From IMG/VR virus record IMGVR_UViG_3300023272_000009, positions 1-29,342 of that record: a DNA stretch of 29,342 nucleotides, one strand, 5' to 3'. How positions within the stretch are numbered: the stretch's first letter is position 1; each line of letters starts with the position of its first letter. Shown one piece after another: positions 6,931 through 12,851 of the stretch. A program made the position numbers and the translations under genes. The stretch is from a virus. The notes beneath the pieces were generated by a model. It was not told the DNA's origin. It made no database searches and was given only the letters and a program-made list of their open reading frames with translations.

Positions 6931-7721
6931 ACTGGCTCAACATCCACACCCCCGTACTGCGTTCCCCGGCCTTCATCGGCAGCGATCCCATTGCTCGAGC
7001 AACATGGTTGTACGTGATGGCGTATTGCTGCGAACAAGAAAACGGCGGAAGGATCGTCGGCGCGAAGCTCTGGAAAGACCGCCAGTGGCAGCAAACTTGC
7101 GGTGTGACTCAAGCAGAGCTTGAAGCATCTTCGCCGCTCATTCAGTGGGATGGAAATGACCTTGTGATTCGTGAATATCCGACCGAGAAAGAGGCCGAAA
7201 TTGCTGCAAAAAGAAAGGCGGGACGGAAGGGGGGTAAAAACCGTGCAAAACGGGCAAATCCCGCACAACCTCGTAGCGACGAAAACCAGAGTAATTTAAG
7301 CACTGCTTCAAGCACTGCTTTAAGCATAGCTTCAACGGAAGGGGAAGGGGAAATAGAAAGGAAGGAGAATAGGAAGGGGAATGGGAATAAGAAAGAGAAG
7401 GGGAATGAAAATGGGATCCCGCCTGTGGCGGATTTGTGTTCAATCCCCGAAAGTCTTTCGCGACTCGATGGATTTTCCGATGCCTTGGCTGGCTGGATCG
7501 AATCTCGGAAGAAAATGCGAAAACCGGCAACGCGCCATGCAGTTGAGCTTATCCTTGCCGACCTCGCCAAAACTCCAGAGCGGGCCGTCGCGGCGCTGCA
7601 AGAGTCGATCAAGCGAGGGTGGGTGGGCGTGAAGGTCGAATGGCTCGACCGCGAGGGGAGTCGAGACAAGCGGACCGTGCAAGAAGCCATCCACGACAAA
7701 AAGAGCAAATTCGGAATATGA
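6927..7721 (+). CDS. Replication initiator / phage replisome organizer (O-like)
   Basis: 264 aa starting at ATG 6927. The N-terminal ~95 residues (NWLNIHTPVLRSPAF, IARATWLYVMAYCCE, CGVTQAELEASSPLIQW, VIREYP) resemble the winged-helix DNA-binding domain of phage replication proteins. This is followed by a basic hinge (KRKAGRKGGKNRAKR), a long Glu/Lys/Asn/Gly-rich disordered linker (about 130-170), and a C-terminal helical domain (FSDALAGWIESRKKMRKPAT, TPERAVAALQESIKRGW) like the DnaD/partner-binding part of such proteins. It is directly followed by a DnaC-like loader, the same order as lambda O-P and many other phages. Iteron-like repeats and a purine tract lie within the linker-coding DNA. 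The exact family is not certain. Confidence 0.72.
   Translation: MNWLNIHTPVLRSPAFIGSDPIARATWLYVMAYCCEQENGGRIVGAKLWKDRQWQQTCGVTQAELEASSPLIQWDGNDLVIREYPTEKEAEIAAKRKAGRKGGKNRAKRANPAQPRSDENQSNLSTASSTALSIASTEGEGEIERKENRKGNGNKKEKGNENGIPPVADLCSIPESLSRLDGFSDALAGWIESRKKMRKPATRHAVELILADLAKTPERAVAALQESIKRGWVGVKVEWLDREGSRDKRTVQEAIHDKKSKFGI
7298..7332 (+). repeat. Three phased interrupted palindromes (AAGC-N3-GCTT), candidate origin iterons
   Basis: Three 11-bp units, AAGCACTGCTT (7298-7308), AAGCACTGCTT (7310-7320) and AAGCATAGCTT (7322-7332), each an AAGC/GCTT inverted repeat around 3 bases, separated by one base so that the period is exactly 12 bp. Flanks continue the period with TTTAA before and TTCAAC after. 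They lie inside the initiator gene and directly upstream of a purine-rich tract, the arrangement of lambda-type origins, where the initiator binds iterons in its own gene. Function is inferred; the repeats are seen directly. Confidence 0.65.
7337..7417 (+). other. 81-nt cytosine-free purine tract, candidate origin unwinding element
   Basis: From 7337 to 7417 the + strand contains no C and only seven T (at 7354, 7370, 7382, 7388, 7406, 7412 and 7417); all other bases are A or G. Such a polypurine/polypyrimidine stretch is easily unwound or can form triplex-like structures. It begins four bases after the last iteron and encodes the Glu/Lys/Gly/Asn linker of the initiator. It may be an origin element or merely reflect codon use in a disordered linker. 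Confidence 0.5.
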
Positions 7722-8404
7722 AAAAAACGAACTGTGAGACGTGCAAAGCGCAGTTTGAATACGTGCCGGTGACACTCGGCGGGAAAGAGCTGTTCCCGCG
7801 GCGGTATTGCGACACCTGCACGGCGAGCGCGATAGCTAATAGCGAGGCCCAGGAGCGCGAAATTAAGCGCCGAGAGAGGGAATCCGAGTGGGAGCGCGTT
7901 TGCGCGCCGTCTTACCGCATGACGGATCCGCAGCACCCATCGCTTGCGCAAGCTGCCCTGCGCATGTGCATCGCGTGGGATGGCCCGCGCGGAATCGGAC
8001 TCATGGGAGATACCGGCGTGGGAAAGACTCGCTGCCTGTTCCTCGCGCTCCGTCGTGCTTTTGATGCAGGTAAGCCCGTCGAGTTCGTGAGTCACAATGC
8101 GTTTTCCCGAATTGCTGCGACGGCATACAGCGGCGACGGGAACGAAAAAAAAGACGCGCTCAATTCGATCAAGCGCTTTTCTTCAGTCGCTGTGCTGCTT
8201 CTCGACGACCTTGGCAAGGCTCCATCGACGGAACGCGCAGACGCGGAAATGGAAGAGCTTATCGAGCATCGTACAAGCCATGGGCTTCCGATTCTTTGGA
8301 GCGCCAACGGCTACGGAGAATGGATCAGTGCCAGATTTGGGAAGGATCGCGGACCGGCGTTCGTACGGCGGCTGGCAGAGTTTTCGGACTGCATAAACCT
8401 ATGA
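7718..8404 (+). CDS. DnaC-like AAA+ ATPase, helicase loader
   Basis: 228 aa from ATG 7718, overlapping the initiator stop. The N-terminus carries two cysteine pairs, CETC (6-9) and CDTC (31-34), a probable zinc finger. The AAA+ core has Walker A GDTGVGKT (97-104), Walker B VLLLDDLGKA with Asp163-Asp164, sensor-1-like ILWSANG (Asn197) and a C-terminal FVRRL with candidate arginine finger. These are features of DnaC/IstB-type ATPases that load the replicative helicase. Paired with the upstream initiator it should recruit host DnaB to the phage origin. No phage helicase gene is visible in the window, consistent with use of the host helicase. An in-frame ATG at 7619 would lie inside the upstream gene. 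Confidence 0.88.
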   Translation: MKKTNCETCKAQFEYVPVTLGGKELFPRRYCDTCTASAIANSEAQEREIKRRERESEWERVCAPSYRMTDPQHPSLAQAALRMCIAWDGPRGIGLMGDTGVGKTRCLFLALRRAFDAGKPVEFVSHNAFSRIAATAYSGDGNEKKDALNSIKRFSSVAVLLLDDLGKAPSTERADAEMEELIEHRTSHGLPILWSANGYGEWISARFGKDRGPAFVRRLAEFSDCINL

Positions 8405-8652
8405 CCGTCACCCTCTCCTACGAATCCGACGCCGAGCTCGTGACCAAGTGCCGCGAGATCATCCGCAAACTGGAGCCATGCGTCGAGCGGATGACCGTCG
8501 CGAACCTGGCGCGCCAAGTGAAGCGCAAGGCGGGCTCGGTATCGCGCTCCCTGCATCGTCGTTCGTGCCCCGCGTTCAACGCGATCCGCGGCGAGTCTGG
8601 GCGCATCCTGTGGCTGGATGTGACCGGGGAGCTGATTGACTTCCTGACTTAG
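8401..8652 (+). CDS. Hypothetical protein, possible winged helix
   Basis: 83 aa starting at ATG 8401, overlapping the loader stop by 4 nt. Predicted mainly helical and basic. The middle reads MTVANLARQVKRKAGSVSRS followed by LHRRS, which looks like a helix-turn-helix (T-V-x-x-L-A-x-x-V then S-V-S-R-S-L). A short beta hairpin (SGRILWLDVTGELIDFL) follows as in a winged-helix domain. No named family recognised. It may be a small replication-associated or regulatory DNA-binding protein. Confidence 0.62.
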   Translation: MTVTLSYESDAELVTKCREIIRKLEPCVERMTVANLARQVKRKAGSVSRSLHRRSCPAFNAIRGESGRILWLDVTGELIDFLT

Positions 8653-8669
8653 GCATCAACTCAAAATCC

Positions 8670-8699
8670 ATGAACACACAGGCGAGCCAACTCCCATGA
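8670..8699 (+). other. Nine-codon upstream mini-ORF coupled to the next gene
   Basis: In the 43-nt gap before the ABA-sandwich gene, an ATG at 8670 opens a nine-codon ORF (MNTQASQLP) whose TGA (8697-8699) overlaps that gene's ATG (8696) in the same ATGA pattern used throughout this genome. It could be a leader peptide for translational coupling or chance. Confidence 0.25.
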
Positions 8700-9031
8700 A
8701 ACCAATCTCCCAACTCACCGACGACGAACTGAACGAGGAAGTGGCGAAGCTGTGCGGGTGGAAACTTGTCGAGGGCTCGCAAGTGTGCTGGCGCACAGAC
8801 GACATGCCACCCGGCGCTTTTTGCGTGAAGACTGATGGCATAAACCAACTCCCACCCTACCTCACATGCCTCAACGCCTGTGCCAAAATGGAAGCGACGC
8901 TGACGAATGCGCAAGGCCGGGTGTATGTAGATTTTATACTACAACAAGTCAAAGGGTCGTTTGGAGCCATCTCCGCCTCCCCACGCCACCGCGTCAAGGC
9001 GTTCCTTTTGACTCACGGATTCCAGCCATGA
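8696..9031 (+). CDS. Phage ABA-sandwich domain protein
   Basis: 111 aa. Begins ISQLTDDELNEEVAKLCGWK, continues with a tryptophan/cysteine-containing strand region, and then NQLPPYLTCLNACAKMEATL, a pattern (LPPYLTSLDA..xxE) characteristic of phage ABA-sandwich proteins (PF18066). Ends with VKAFLLTHGF, also typical (R-A-x-AFL). The family is common in phage accessory regions; function unknown. Starts at ATG 8696. No strong Shine-Dalgarno, so it may depend on coupling to the mini-ORF before it. Overlaps the SEC-C gene by 4 nt. Confidence 0.78.
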   Translation: MKPISQLTDDELNEEVAKLCGWKLVEGSQVCWRTDDMPPGAFCVKTDGINQLPPYLTCLNACAKMEATLTNAQGRVYVDFILQQVKGSFGAISASPRHRVKAFLLTHGFQP

Positions 9032-9258
9032 AACAACCACGCAATTCACTCTGCCAATGTGGCAGCAATAAGAAGTTCAAATACTGCTGCGGGAACGAAG
9101 CAGAACTGTCCCGCAAGCACCAAGAGGCAATGAAGCCTCCGATCCCTCCCGTTGAGAGCCAGTCAAACACACCACGTCTGCGACCACGGGAACGGACAAT
9201 GAATCTTCAAGCCGCAATACTCATCGCCGCGTCACTAGGCGGATTTCACCGGAGATAA
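9028..9258 (+). CDS. Small SEC-C motif protein
   Basis: 76 aa from ATG 9028. The N-terminus contains a complete SEC-C zinc-binding motif, CQCGSNKKFKYCCG (C-x-C-x8-C-C), named after the C-terminus of SecA and found in many small bacterial and phage proteins. After about 45 polar, proline-rich residues there is a short hydrophobic tail (LQAAILIAASLGG). Likely a metal-binding adaptor; partner unknown. The stop lies five bases before the next ATG, and GGAG at 9251-9254 within its end serves as Shine-Dalgarno for that gene. Confidence 0.75.
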   Translation: MKQPRNSLCQCGSNKKFKYCCGNEAELSRKHQEAMKPPIPPVESQSNTPRLRPRERTMNLQAAILIAASLGGFHRR

Positions 9259-9263
9259 CCACC

Positions 9264-10088
9264 ATGCCAACACAACCAGAAAGCAAGACGCCAAGGACGG
9301 ATGCCCACCAGTCCTTTCGAGGAACTCGCGGTGAGCTTCTGTGCGAAAAACATTTCGCCCGCCAACTCGAAACCGAACTCGCCGCCGAGAAGGCCCGTGC
9401 GGACGCGGCAGAGAAGGAGCGGGACGCAGAACGAATTGAACGCTGCCTAAAATGGTCAAAGACGGTCGATGAAATTGCGGCTCAACGCGACTCCTTCCGT
9501 TCCCAACTCGAATCCAAAGAGCGTGAGTTGGCGAAAGCAAACCAAGTGGTAGACGCAGCAATTCAAAGTGACGCGCAGCTTCGCCAGCAACTCGAAACGC
9601 TCACACACGAGCGGGACTTGGCGATCAGGGAGGCGAACAGGCGAGATGCGAAGTGGATGGAGGGAATCAACGAGGTCTGCGGGCAGAAGCTAAACTATGA
9701 CACCATCGGCGATCAGGTGAGTCCAGGGCTGGATGACTTTTTGAAAACACTGCGCTCCGAACGCGACACCGCCCTAGCCGACCGCGCCGCGATGCAGGAG
9801 GCGATTGAGGATGCGGAGCACGCGGAAGGGTGTCCGTGCGCTTATGGTGCCCGCCCAATACAGGATTGCACCTGCTTCAAAGTCCGCGCCCTCCAACCCT
9901 CCCCCGGTGCCGAGCTTCTGAAGGACAGGGAGCGGTTGGATTGGTTGGAGAAACATTTTGAGCAAGTGCACAAGAAGGTCTCTGTACCGGAATTCGCGTT
10001 CTGGGATACGGCAACGCTGAAGTATCGGATTGAAGCAACTCTCCGCGCCGCAATCGACCAAGCGCGCACAACACAGGAGAAGGTATGA
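9264..10088 (+). CDS. Coiled-coil hypothetical protein with TPRTDA...FARQLE module
   Basis: 274 aa. N-terminal KTPRTDAH...CEKHFARQLETELAAEKARA is a module I associate with many uncultured-phage proteins of unknown role. Residues ~30-130 form a long, highly charged coiled coil (LAAEKARADAAEKERDAERI; LESKERELAKANQV). A cysteine cluster (GCPCAYGARPIQDCTC, near 190-205) could bind metal. The C-terminus is again helical (KDRERLDWLEKHFEQV and ATLRAAIDQA). The N-terminal module recurs in the gene at 10399. Start ATG 9264 has a good Shine-Dalgarno at 9251. Function unknown. Confidence 0.75.
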   Translation: MPTQPESKTPRTDAHQSFRGTRGELLCEKHFARQLETELAAEKARADAAEKERDAERIERCLKWSKTVDEIAAQRDSFRSQLESKERELAKANQVVDAAIQSDAQLRQQLETLTHERDLAIREANRRDAKWMEGINEVCGQKLNYDTIGDQVSPGLDDFLKTLRSERDTALADRAAMQEAIEDAEHAEGCPCAYGARPIQDCTCFKVRALQPSPGAELLKDRERLDWLEKHFEQVHKKVSVPEFAFWDTATLKYRIEATLRAAIDQARTTQEKV

Positions 10089-10402
10089 GGACTTGTCCGC
10101 ATTGCAGGAAGCACACGGTGATTTCGGATGGATACTGCGGGACGTGTCGCCAATGTACGCAGACTCCATTGAATAGTTCTGTTCCACTATGGAAGGCAAC
10201 ACTCAGAGAAAAACTAAACCGGCTAGATGAGGGGAAATGCCTATGCGGCGGCCCACACGGGTGGAACGACGACGTGATGGAACGAGGCGATTCGATTCCA
10301 GAGATAGGTGTGCAAGAATGCTTAGATTGCGGTGCGATTTGGGACTTCGGCGGCGAATGGCCAACTCTTATTCGCGGAGCTTTTGAAGGCGAAAAACCAT
10401 GA
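10085..10402 (+). CDS. Zinc-ribbon-like hypothetical protein
   Basis: 105 aa. The N-terminus has a dense cysteine arrangement: CPHC at 4-7, CGTC at 18-21 and Cys24, a probable zinc ribbon. Further down are KCLCGGPHGW and ECLDCGAIWDFGGEWP, a second possible metal site. No family assigned. It is sandwiched by 4-nt overlaps between two proteins that share the TPxT module, suggesting one transcriptional unit. It could be a small nucleic-acid- or protein-binding factor. Confidence 0.68.
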   Translation: MRTCPHCRKHTVISDGYCGTCRQCTQTPLNSSVPLWKATLREKLNRLDEGKCLCGGPHGWNDDVMERGDSIPEIGVQECLDCGAIWDFGGEWPTLIRGAFEGEKP

Positions 10403-10605
10403 CCCCTCAACACGTTCAACAGCCACATAACCCGGCAACGCCTGAGACGGAAGAAGTTTGGGAATCGCTAGATGGTCAATGGGACACTCGATGCCATCGC
10501 ATGCGCCTTCTCGCCCGCAAGCTGGAACGTGAGCGCAACAAGGCTCGCGCAGAGATCGCCGAATACCTACGCCGCATAGGAGCCAAGGAGGCAGAGCGAC
10601 GATAA
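10399..10605 (+). CDS. Small coiled-coil protein sharing the TPxT...LARKLE module
   Basis: 68 aa starting at ATG 10399. NPATPETEEVW...CHRMRLLARKLERE aligns with the N-terminus of the protein encoded at 9264 (TPRTDAH...CEKHFARQLETE), so the two look like paralogues or share a module; this one lacks the long coiled coil. The C-terminus is a basic amphipathic helix (ARAEIAEYLRRIGAKEAERR). It is the last gene before the 117-nt gap. Function unknown. Confidence 0.65.
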   Translation: MTPQHVQQPHNPATPETEEVWESLDGQWDTRCHRMRLLARKLERERNKARAEIAEYLRRIGAKEAERR

Positions 10606-10684
10606 GACACGTTTCGCGACGTTATGCACCATAAACGCACCGGATAAGTACCATTTAACTACCGACTGTTACGCATAAGAAAGG

Positions 10685-10714
10685 GTTGACGACTGACTGT
10701 CAACGTACTAAAAC
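10685..10714 (+). promoter_or_regulatory. Candidate promoter with overlapping dyad (operator-like)
   Basis: In the largest early/late gap (10606-10722): -35-like TTGACG at 10686-10691, 17-nt spacer, and -10-like TAAAAC at 10709-10714 (4 of 6 consensus), 9 nt before the ATG at 10723. A perfect 6-bp inverted repeat GTTGAC (10685-10690) / GTCAAC (10699-10704) with an 8-nt spacer overlaps the -35 and could be an operator. This is the only clear transcriptional start signal upstream of the terminase module. The host's sigma consensus is not known, so this is inference. Confidence 0.4.
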
Positions 10715-10722
10715 TCTCAAGC

Positions 10723-11127
10723 ATGCCGAAACTATCAACCCCAGAGCCGCATTACTGGCCGGACCCGATTGATGAGATTGAACCGGAGATCGTGCAGGCC
10801 GATGCGTACCGGGAGGCCGCAAAGATCGGATTGCAACTCATCAACAACTGCCTGCTGTTCATCCTCAAAACTCCGATGAATCGAGAATCACGCATAGCGC
10901 TTTGGCAAGTCGCGTTTGGCATCGGGCTTCCGTTGTGCGCTGGGAGAAGCATGACAGAGATCGCCGAAGAGATTGAAAAACTCGCACCGGGAGACGGACT
11001 TACCAGAGCCTGCATCAGCAAAGGGGCGACGCTATTTCGGCGCATGAACGGCCTGCCTCCAAATGCGTACATGAAGGACGAGGAATCGCTCGGCAGTTAC
11101 TCGGAGGCGCGAAAGGCTCAATTATGA
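10723..11127 (+). CDS. HTH-like DNA-binding protein, first gene after the gap
   Basis: 134 aa from ATG 10723. Residues ~45-75 are hydrophobic and helical (LINNCLLFILKTP; RIALWQVAFGIGLPLC). Next comes SMTEIAEEIEKLAPGDG then LTRACISKGATLFRRMNGLP, which reads as a sigma-factor- or resolvase-type helix-turn-helix (M-T-E-I-A-x-x-I ... T-R-A-x-I-S-K). Its position behind the candidate promoter and ahead of the terminase genes would suit a late-gene regulator or a packaging-associated DNA-binding protein. No named family recognised; role is inference. Confidence 0.6.
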   Translation: MPKLSTPEPHYWPDPIDEIEPEIVQADAYREAAKIGLQLINNCLLFILKTPMNRESRIALWQVAFGIGLPLCAGRSMTEIAEEIEKLAPGDGLTRACISKGATLFRRMNGLPPNAYMKDEESLGSYSEARKAQL

Positions 11128-11642
11128 ATGCTGAACTATCCACATCCCTCGCCGATACCATCAACCGCCTGCATGCTGAATGCACGGGAGTTGATGTGAG
11201 GCTAGAGGAATTGCTTTTGCTGAAGATCAACAAAGCGCGCGAAGTTGGAATCATGCTCATGGAGGCAAAGAGTCAGATCCCGCATGGCGCATTCATCGGG
11301 TGGGTGGATAAGAACATTCGATTCAGCCGAGACCAAGCAGCCCTATTTATGCGATTTGCAAAAGCAAATGTATCGCCGGTAATACATTTGGCCGAGGGTA
11401 TCGCCAGCCTCAAGGACGCAATGATCGCGTGTGGGGCGTTGTCTGTGCCAGCGGGGCATGGCGAGCAGCAGCGCTCCGCATTGACGTTCCTCGACCGCAT
11501 ATCCATCGGAGCACAGAAGGTCATCGAGATGATCATGGCCAAGAAGGAGAAACAGGGCGACGTGACGACGTGGCCTGAGGACGAACGCGAGGCGGCTAAG
11601 GCTCAACTCAAGCCGCTGGTGGAGTTTTATCAGAAGCTGTGA
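11124..11642 (+). CDS. DUF3102-like protein
   Basis: 172 aa. The arrangement LLLLKINKAREVGIMLMEAK followed by SQIPHGAFIGWVDKNIRFSR and DQAALFMRFAKAN matches DUF3102, a phage/plasmid family with the pattern 'G..L.eAK..lpHG.F..W......S...A..yM..A'. Members are thought to be DNA-associated; function is unsettled. The C-terminal half is helical and charged. The stop at 11640-11642 abuts an ATG at 11643. It lies upstream of the terminase small subunit gene. Confidence 0.75.
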   Translation: MNAELSTSLADTINRLHAECTGVDVRLEELLLLKINKAREVGIMLMEAKSQIPHGAFIGWVDKNIRFSRDQAALFMRFAKANVSPVIHLAEGIASLKDAMIACGALSVPAGHGEQQRSALTFLDRISIGAQKVIEMIMAKKEKQGDVTTWPEDEREAAKAQLKPLVEFYQKL

Positions 11643-11867
11643 ATGAATTTGCTCGACACGATCACCGACATAAGTGTATCATCCTACCGAAGGGCCAGAC
11701 ACGGGAACACGCGGTGTCCATTTCGCCATGATGGGAGGATAGAAACTGACCATGCCACCCCCAGTAAGGAATCTTTTCCAGTTGTGACTCATGCAGCAGG
11801 TAGCGGCAGAGAGCAGATAAAAAGCGTGAGCCCCAAGTTTTTTCGAAAAGCACCAATCGCTTCGTGA
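11643..11867 (+). CDS. Doubtful small ORF between DUF3102 gene and terS
   Basis: 74 codons filling an otherwise empty 221-nt stretch. In favour: ATG 11643 directly abuts the previous stop, and its TGA (11865-11867) overlaps the GTG start of terS in the genome's usual 4-nt pattern. Against: the translation is rich in Ser, Arg, His and Pro, has no clear hydrophobic core or motif, and reads like non-coding DNA; there is no obvious Shine-Dalgarno beyond the preceding gene. If it is not a gene, the stretch is a spacer in which I see no convincing promoter or terminator. Confidence 0.35.
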   Translation: MNLLDTITDISVSSYRRARHGNTRCPFRHDGRIETDHATPSKESFPVVTHAAGSGREQIKSVSPKFFRKAPIAS

Positions 11868-12352
11868 AATCGAAACCCAAACGCAAAGCCGCAAGCAGTG
11901 GTGAATCGCGCTGGGCCACATCGATTCAGCAGGCCGCCGCACAGTCTGGATTTCCTGAAGCCGCGCTCAAAGCCGCAAAACGCAAAGGGTGTCCCGCGTT
12001 TCGCAACGGACGCGTATGCCTTCCCGAGTTGCGCGAGTGGCTGGAGGAACACGGCGACGAGCTCAAGGAAGCTGCCGACAAAGACGCCCTGGAATGTCGT
12101 CGACTACTTGCTCAGTGCAAAGGATTGGAACGAAAGAACGACGTGGAGGCGGGTCTTTACATTCCCATCGACACAGTACGCGCCGACCTTCTGCGCATCG
12201 GCTCCGCGACACGGGCGGCGTTCAGCCGTGTACGCGCAGAGGCACCCACGTGGGAAGGGCTCACCGCGGCGCAGATCGAGCAACGAGCGATTGCGCTTGA
12301 AGACTCGGTTTGCGCGGACCTTCACGATGCGACCTCGAAACTCTACGCATGA
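11864..12352 (+). CDS. Terminase small subunit (Nu1-like)
   Basis: 162 aa, GTG start at 11864 because no in-frame ATG exists near the N-terminus. The N-terminal ~60 residues have the winged-helix layout of phage DNA-packaging proteins (SIQQAAAQSGFPEAALKAAK, then GCPAFRNGRVCLPELREWLE). A helical region follows (CRRLLAQCKGLERKNDVEAG; YIPIDTVRADLLRIGSATRA) and the end is LTAAQIEQRAIALEDSVCAD. This agrees with Nu1/TerS proteins that bind the packaging site and stimulate the large subunit, whose gene lies two genes downstream. Charge and length are typical. Confidence 0.8.
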   Translation: MKSKPKRKAASSGESRWATSIQQAAAQSGFPEAALKAAKRKGCPAFRNGRVCLPELREWLEEHGDELKEAADKDALECRRLLAQCKGLERKNDVEAGLYIPIDTVRADLLRIGSATRAAFSRVRAEAPTWEGLTAAQIEQRAIALEDSVCADLHDATSKLYA

Positions 12353-12531
12353 CCATCGAGGAAACTGTGATCGAGAAGATCAAGATTCGCCGCGCGCAAG
12401 GCCTGAACAAGTACGGCGTCACGATGGAGCGCACAGACCTGAACCGCAAACAGTGGCTCCAGCACGCGCAGGAGGAAGCGATGGACTTGGCCATCTATCT
12501 TGAAAAGCTGATCCAGCAGGAAGCCCTATGA
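12349..12531 (+). CDS. Small MazG-like / phage nucleotide hydrolase-like protein
   Basis: 60 aa from ATG 12349. The segment GLNKYGVTMERTDLNRKQWL followed by QHAQEEAMDLAIYLEKLI is the core helix pair of a phage family related to MazG-type nucleotide pyrophosphohydrolases (K-Y-G ... W-L-x-H-A-x-E-E-x-x-D-x-x-x-Y-L), with the metal-binding EE..D pattern. The protein is shorter than catalytic MazG proteins (~100 aa), so it may form higher oligomers or be non-catalytic. Lying between terminase subunit genes is unusual for a metabolic gene but common in accessory-rich phages. Confidence 0.65.
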   Translation: MTIEETVIEKIKIRRAQGLNKYGVTMERTDLNRKQWLQHAQEEAMDLAIYLEKLIQQEAL

Positions 12532-12851
12532 ACGCCGAAGCCGTATCCCTGCTTTCCGAAGAAGTAATTCGCCTCAAGTCCGAAAACGAACGACTGCGCG
12601 GCGGCCTGACCGTCGCTAAGGCGGCGCTGGAACAATTGCGGTCAACAAATGAGATCACCACGACACAGCTGAAGGAAATCCGGAACGAACTTTTGGAGTT
12701 ATACAATCCGTTCGTCGCGGCGATTGCATCACTTGATGCTATCAGCATGGCGCTCGGACTTGAGCCGTTGGACGACAAACAGGCACAGGGCAAAGCGATA
12801 TCGGCGGCCATAGCCGAGTTGTTTGACGCGGCGGCAGCCAAGTTCAGATGA
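12528..12851 (+). CDS. Coiled-coil hypothetical protein upstream of terL
   Basis: 107 aa. The first ~60 residues are a heptad-like coiled coil (EEVIRLKSENERLRGGLTVA, then KAALEQLRSTNEITTTQLKE), followed by a more hydrophobic helical region (NPFVAAIASLDAISMALGLE) and an Ala-rich C-terminus. No family recognised. It overlaps the small MazG-like gene and terL by 4 nt each. It may be an accessory packaging protein, but there is no direct evidence. Confidence 0.65.
   Translation: MNAEAVSLLSEEVIRLKSENERLRGGLTVAKAALEQLRSTNEITTTQLKEIRNELLELYNPFVAAIASLDAISMALGLEPLDDKQAQGKAISAAIAELFDAAAAKFR

Noticed and set aside
7142-8095. Minus-strand ORF of 317 codons across the replication genes
   Set aside because: Low-complexity Ser/Phe/Pro translation is the complement of the purine tract and the loader gene; both + strand genes have clear domain motifs.
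10622-10678. TTATGC / GCATAA inverted repeat and ATAAG repeats in the 10606-10722 gap
   Set aside because: Arms are only 6 bp with a 45-nt separation and the ATAAG copies are irregularly spaced; compatible with chance.
11643-11863. Promoter or terminator in the weakly coding stretch before terS
   Set aside because: Candidate -35/-10 pairs have wrong spacing (14 or 22 nt), and no stem with T-run was found.
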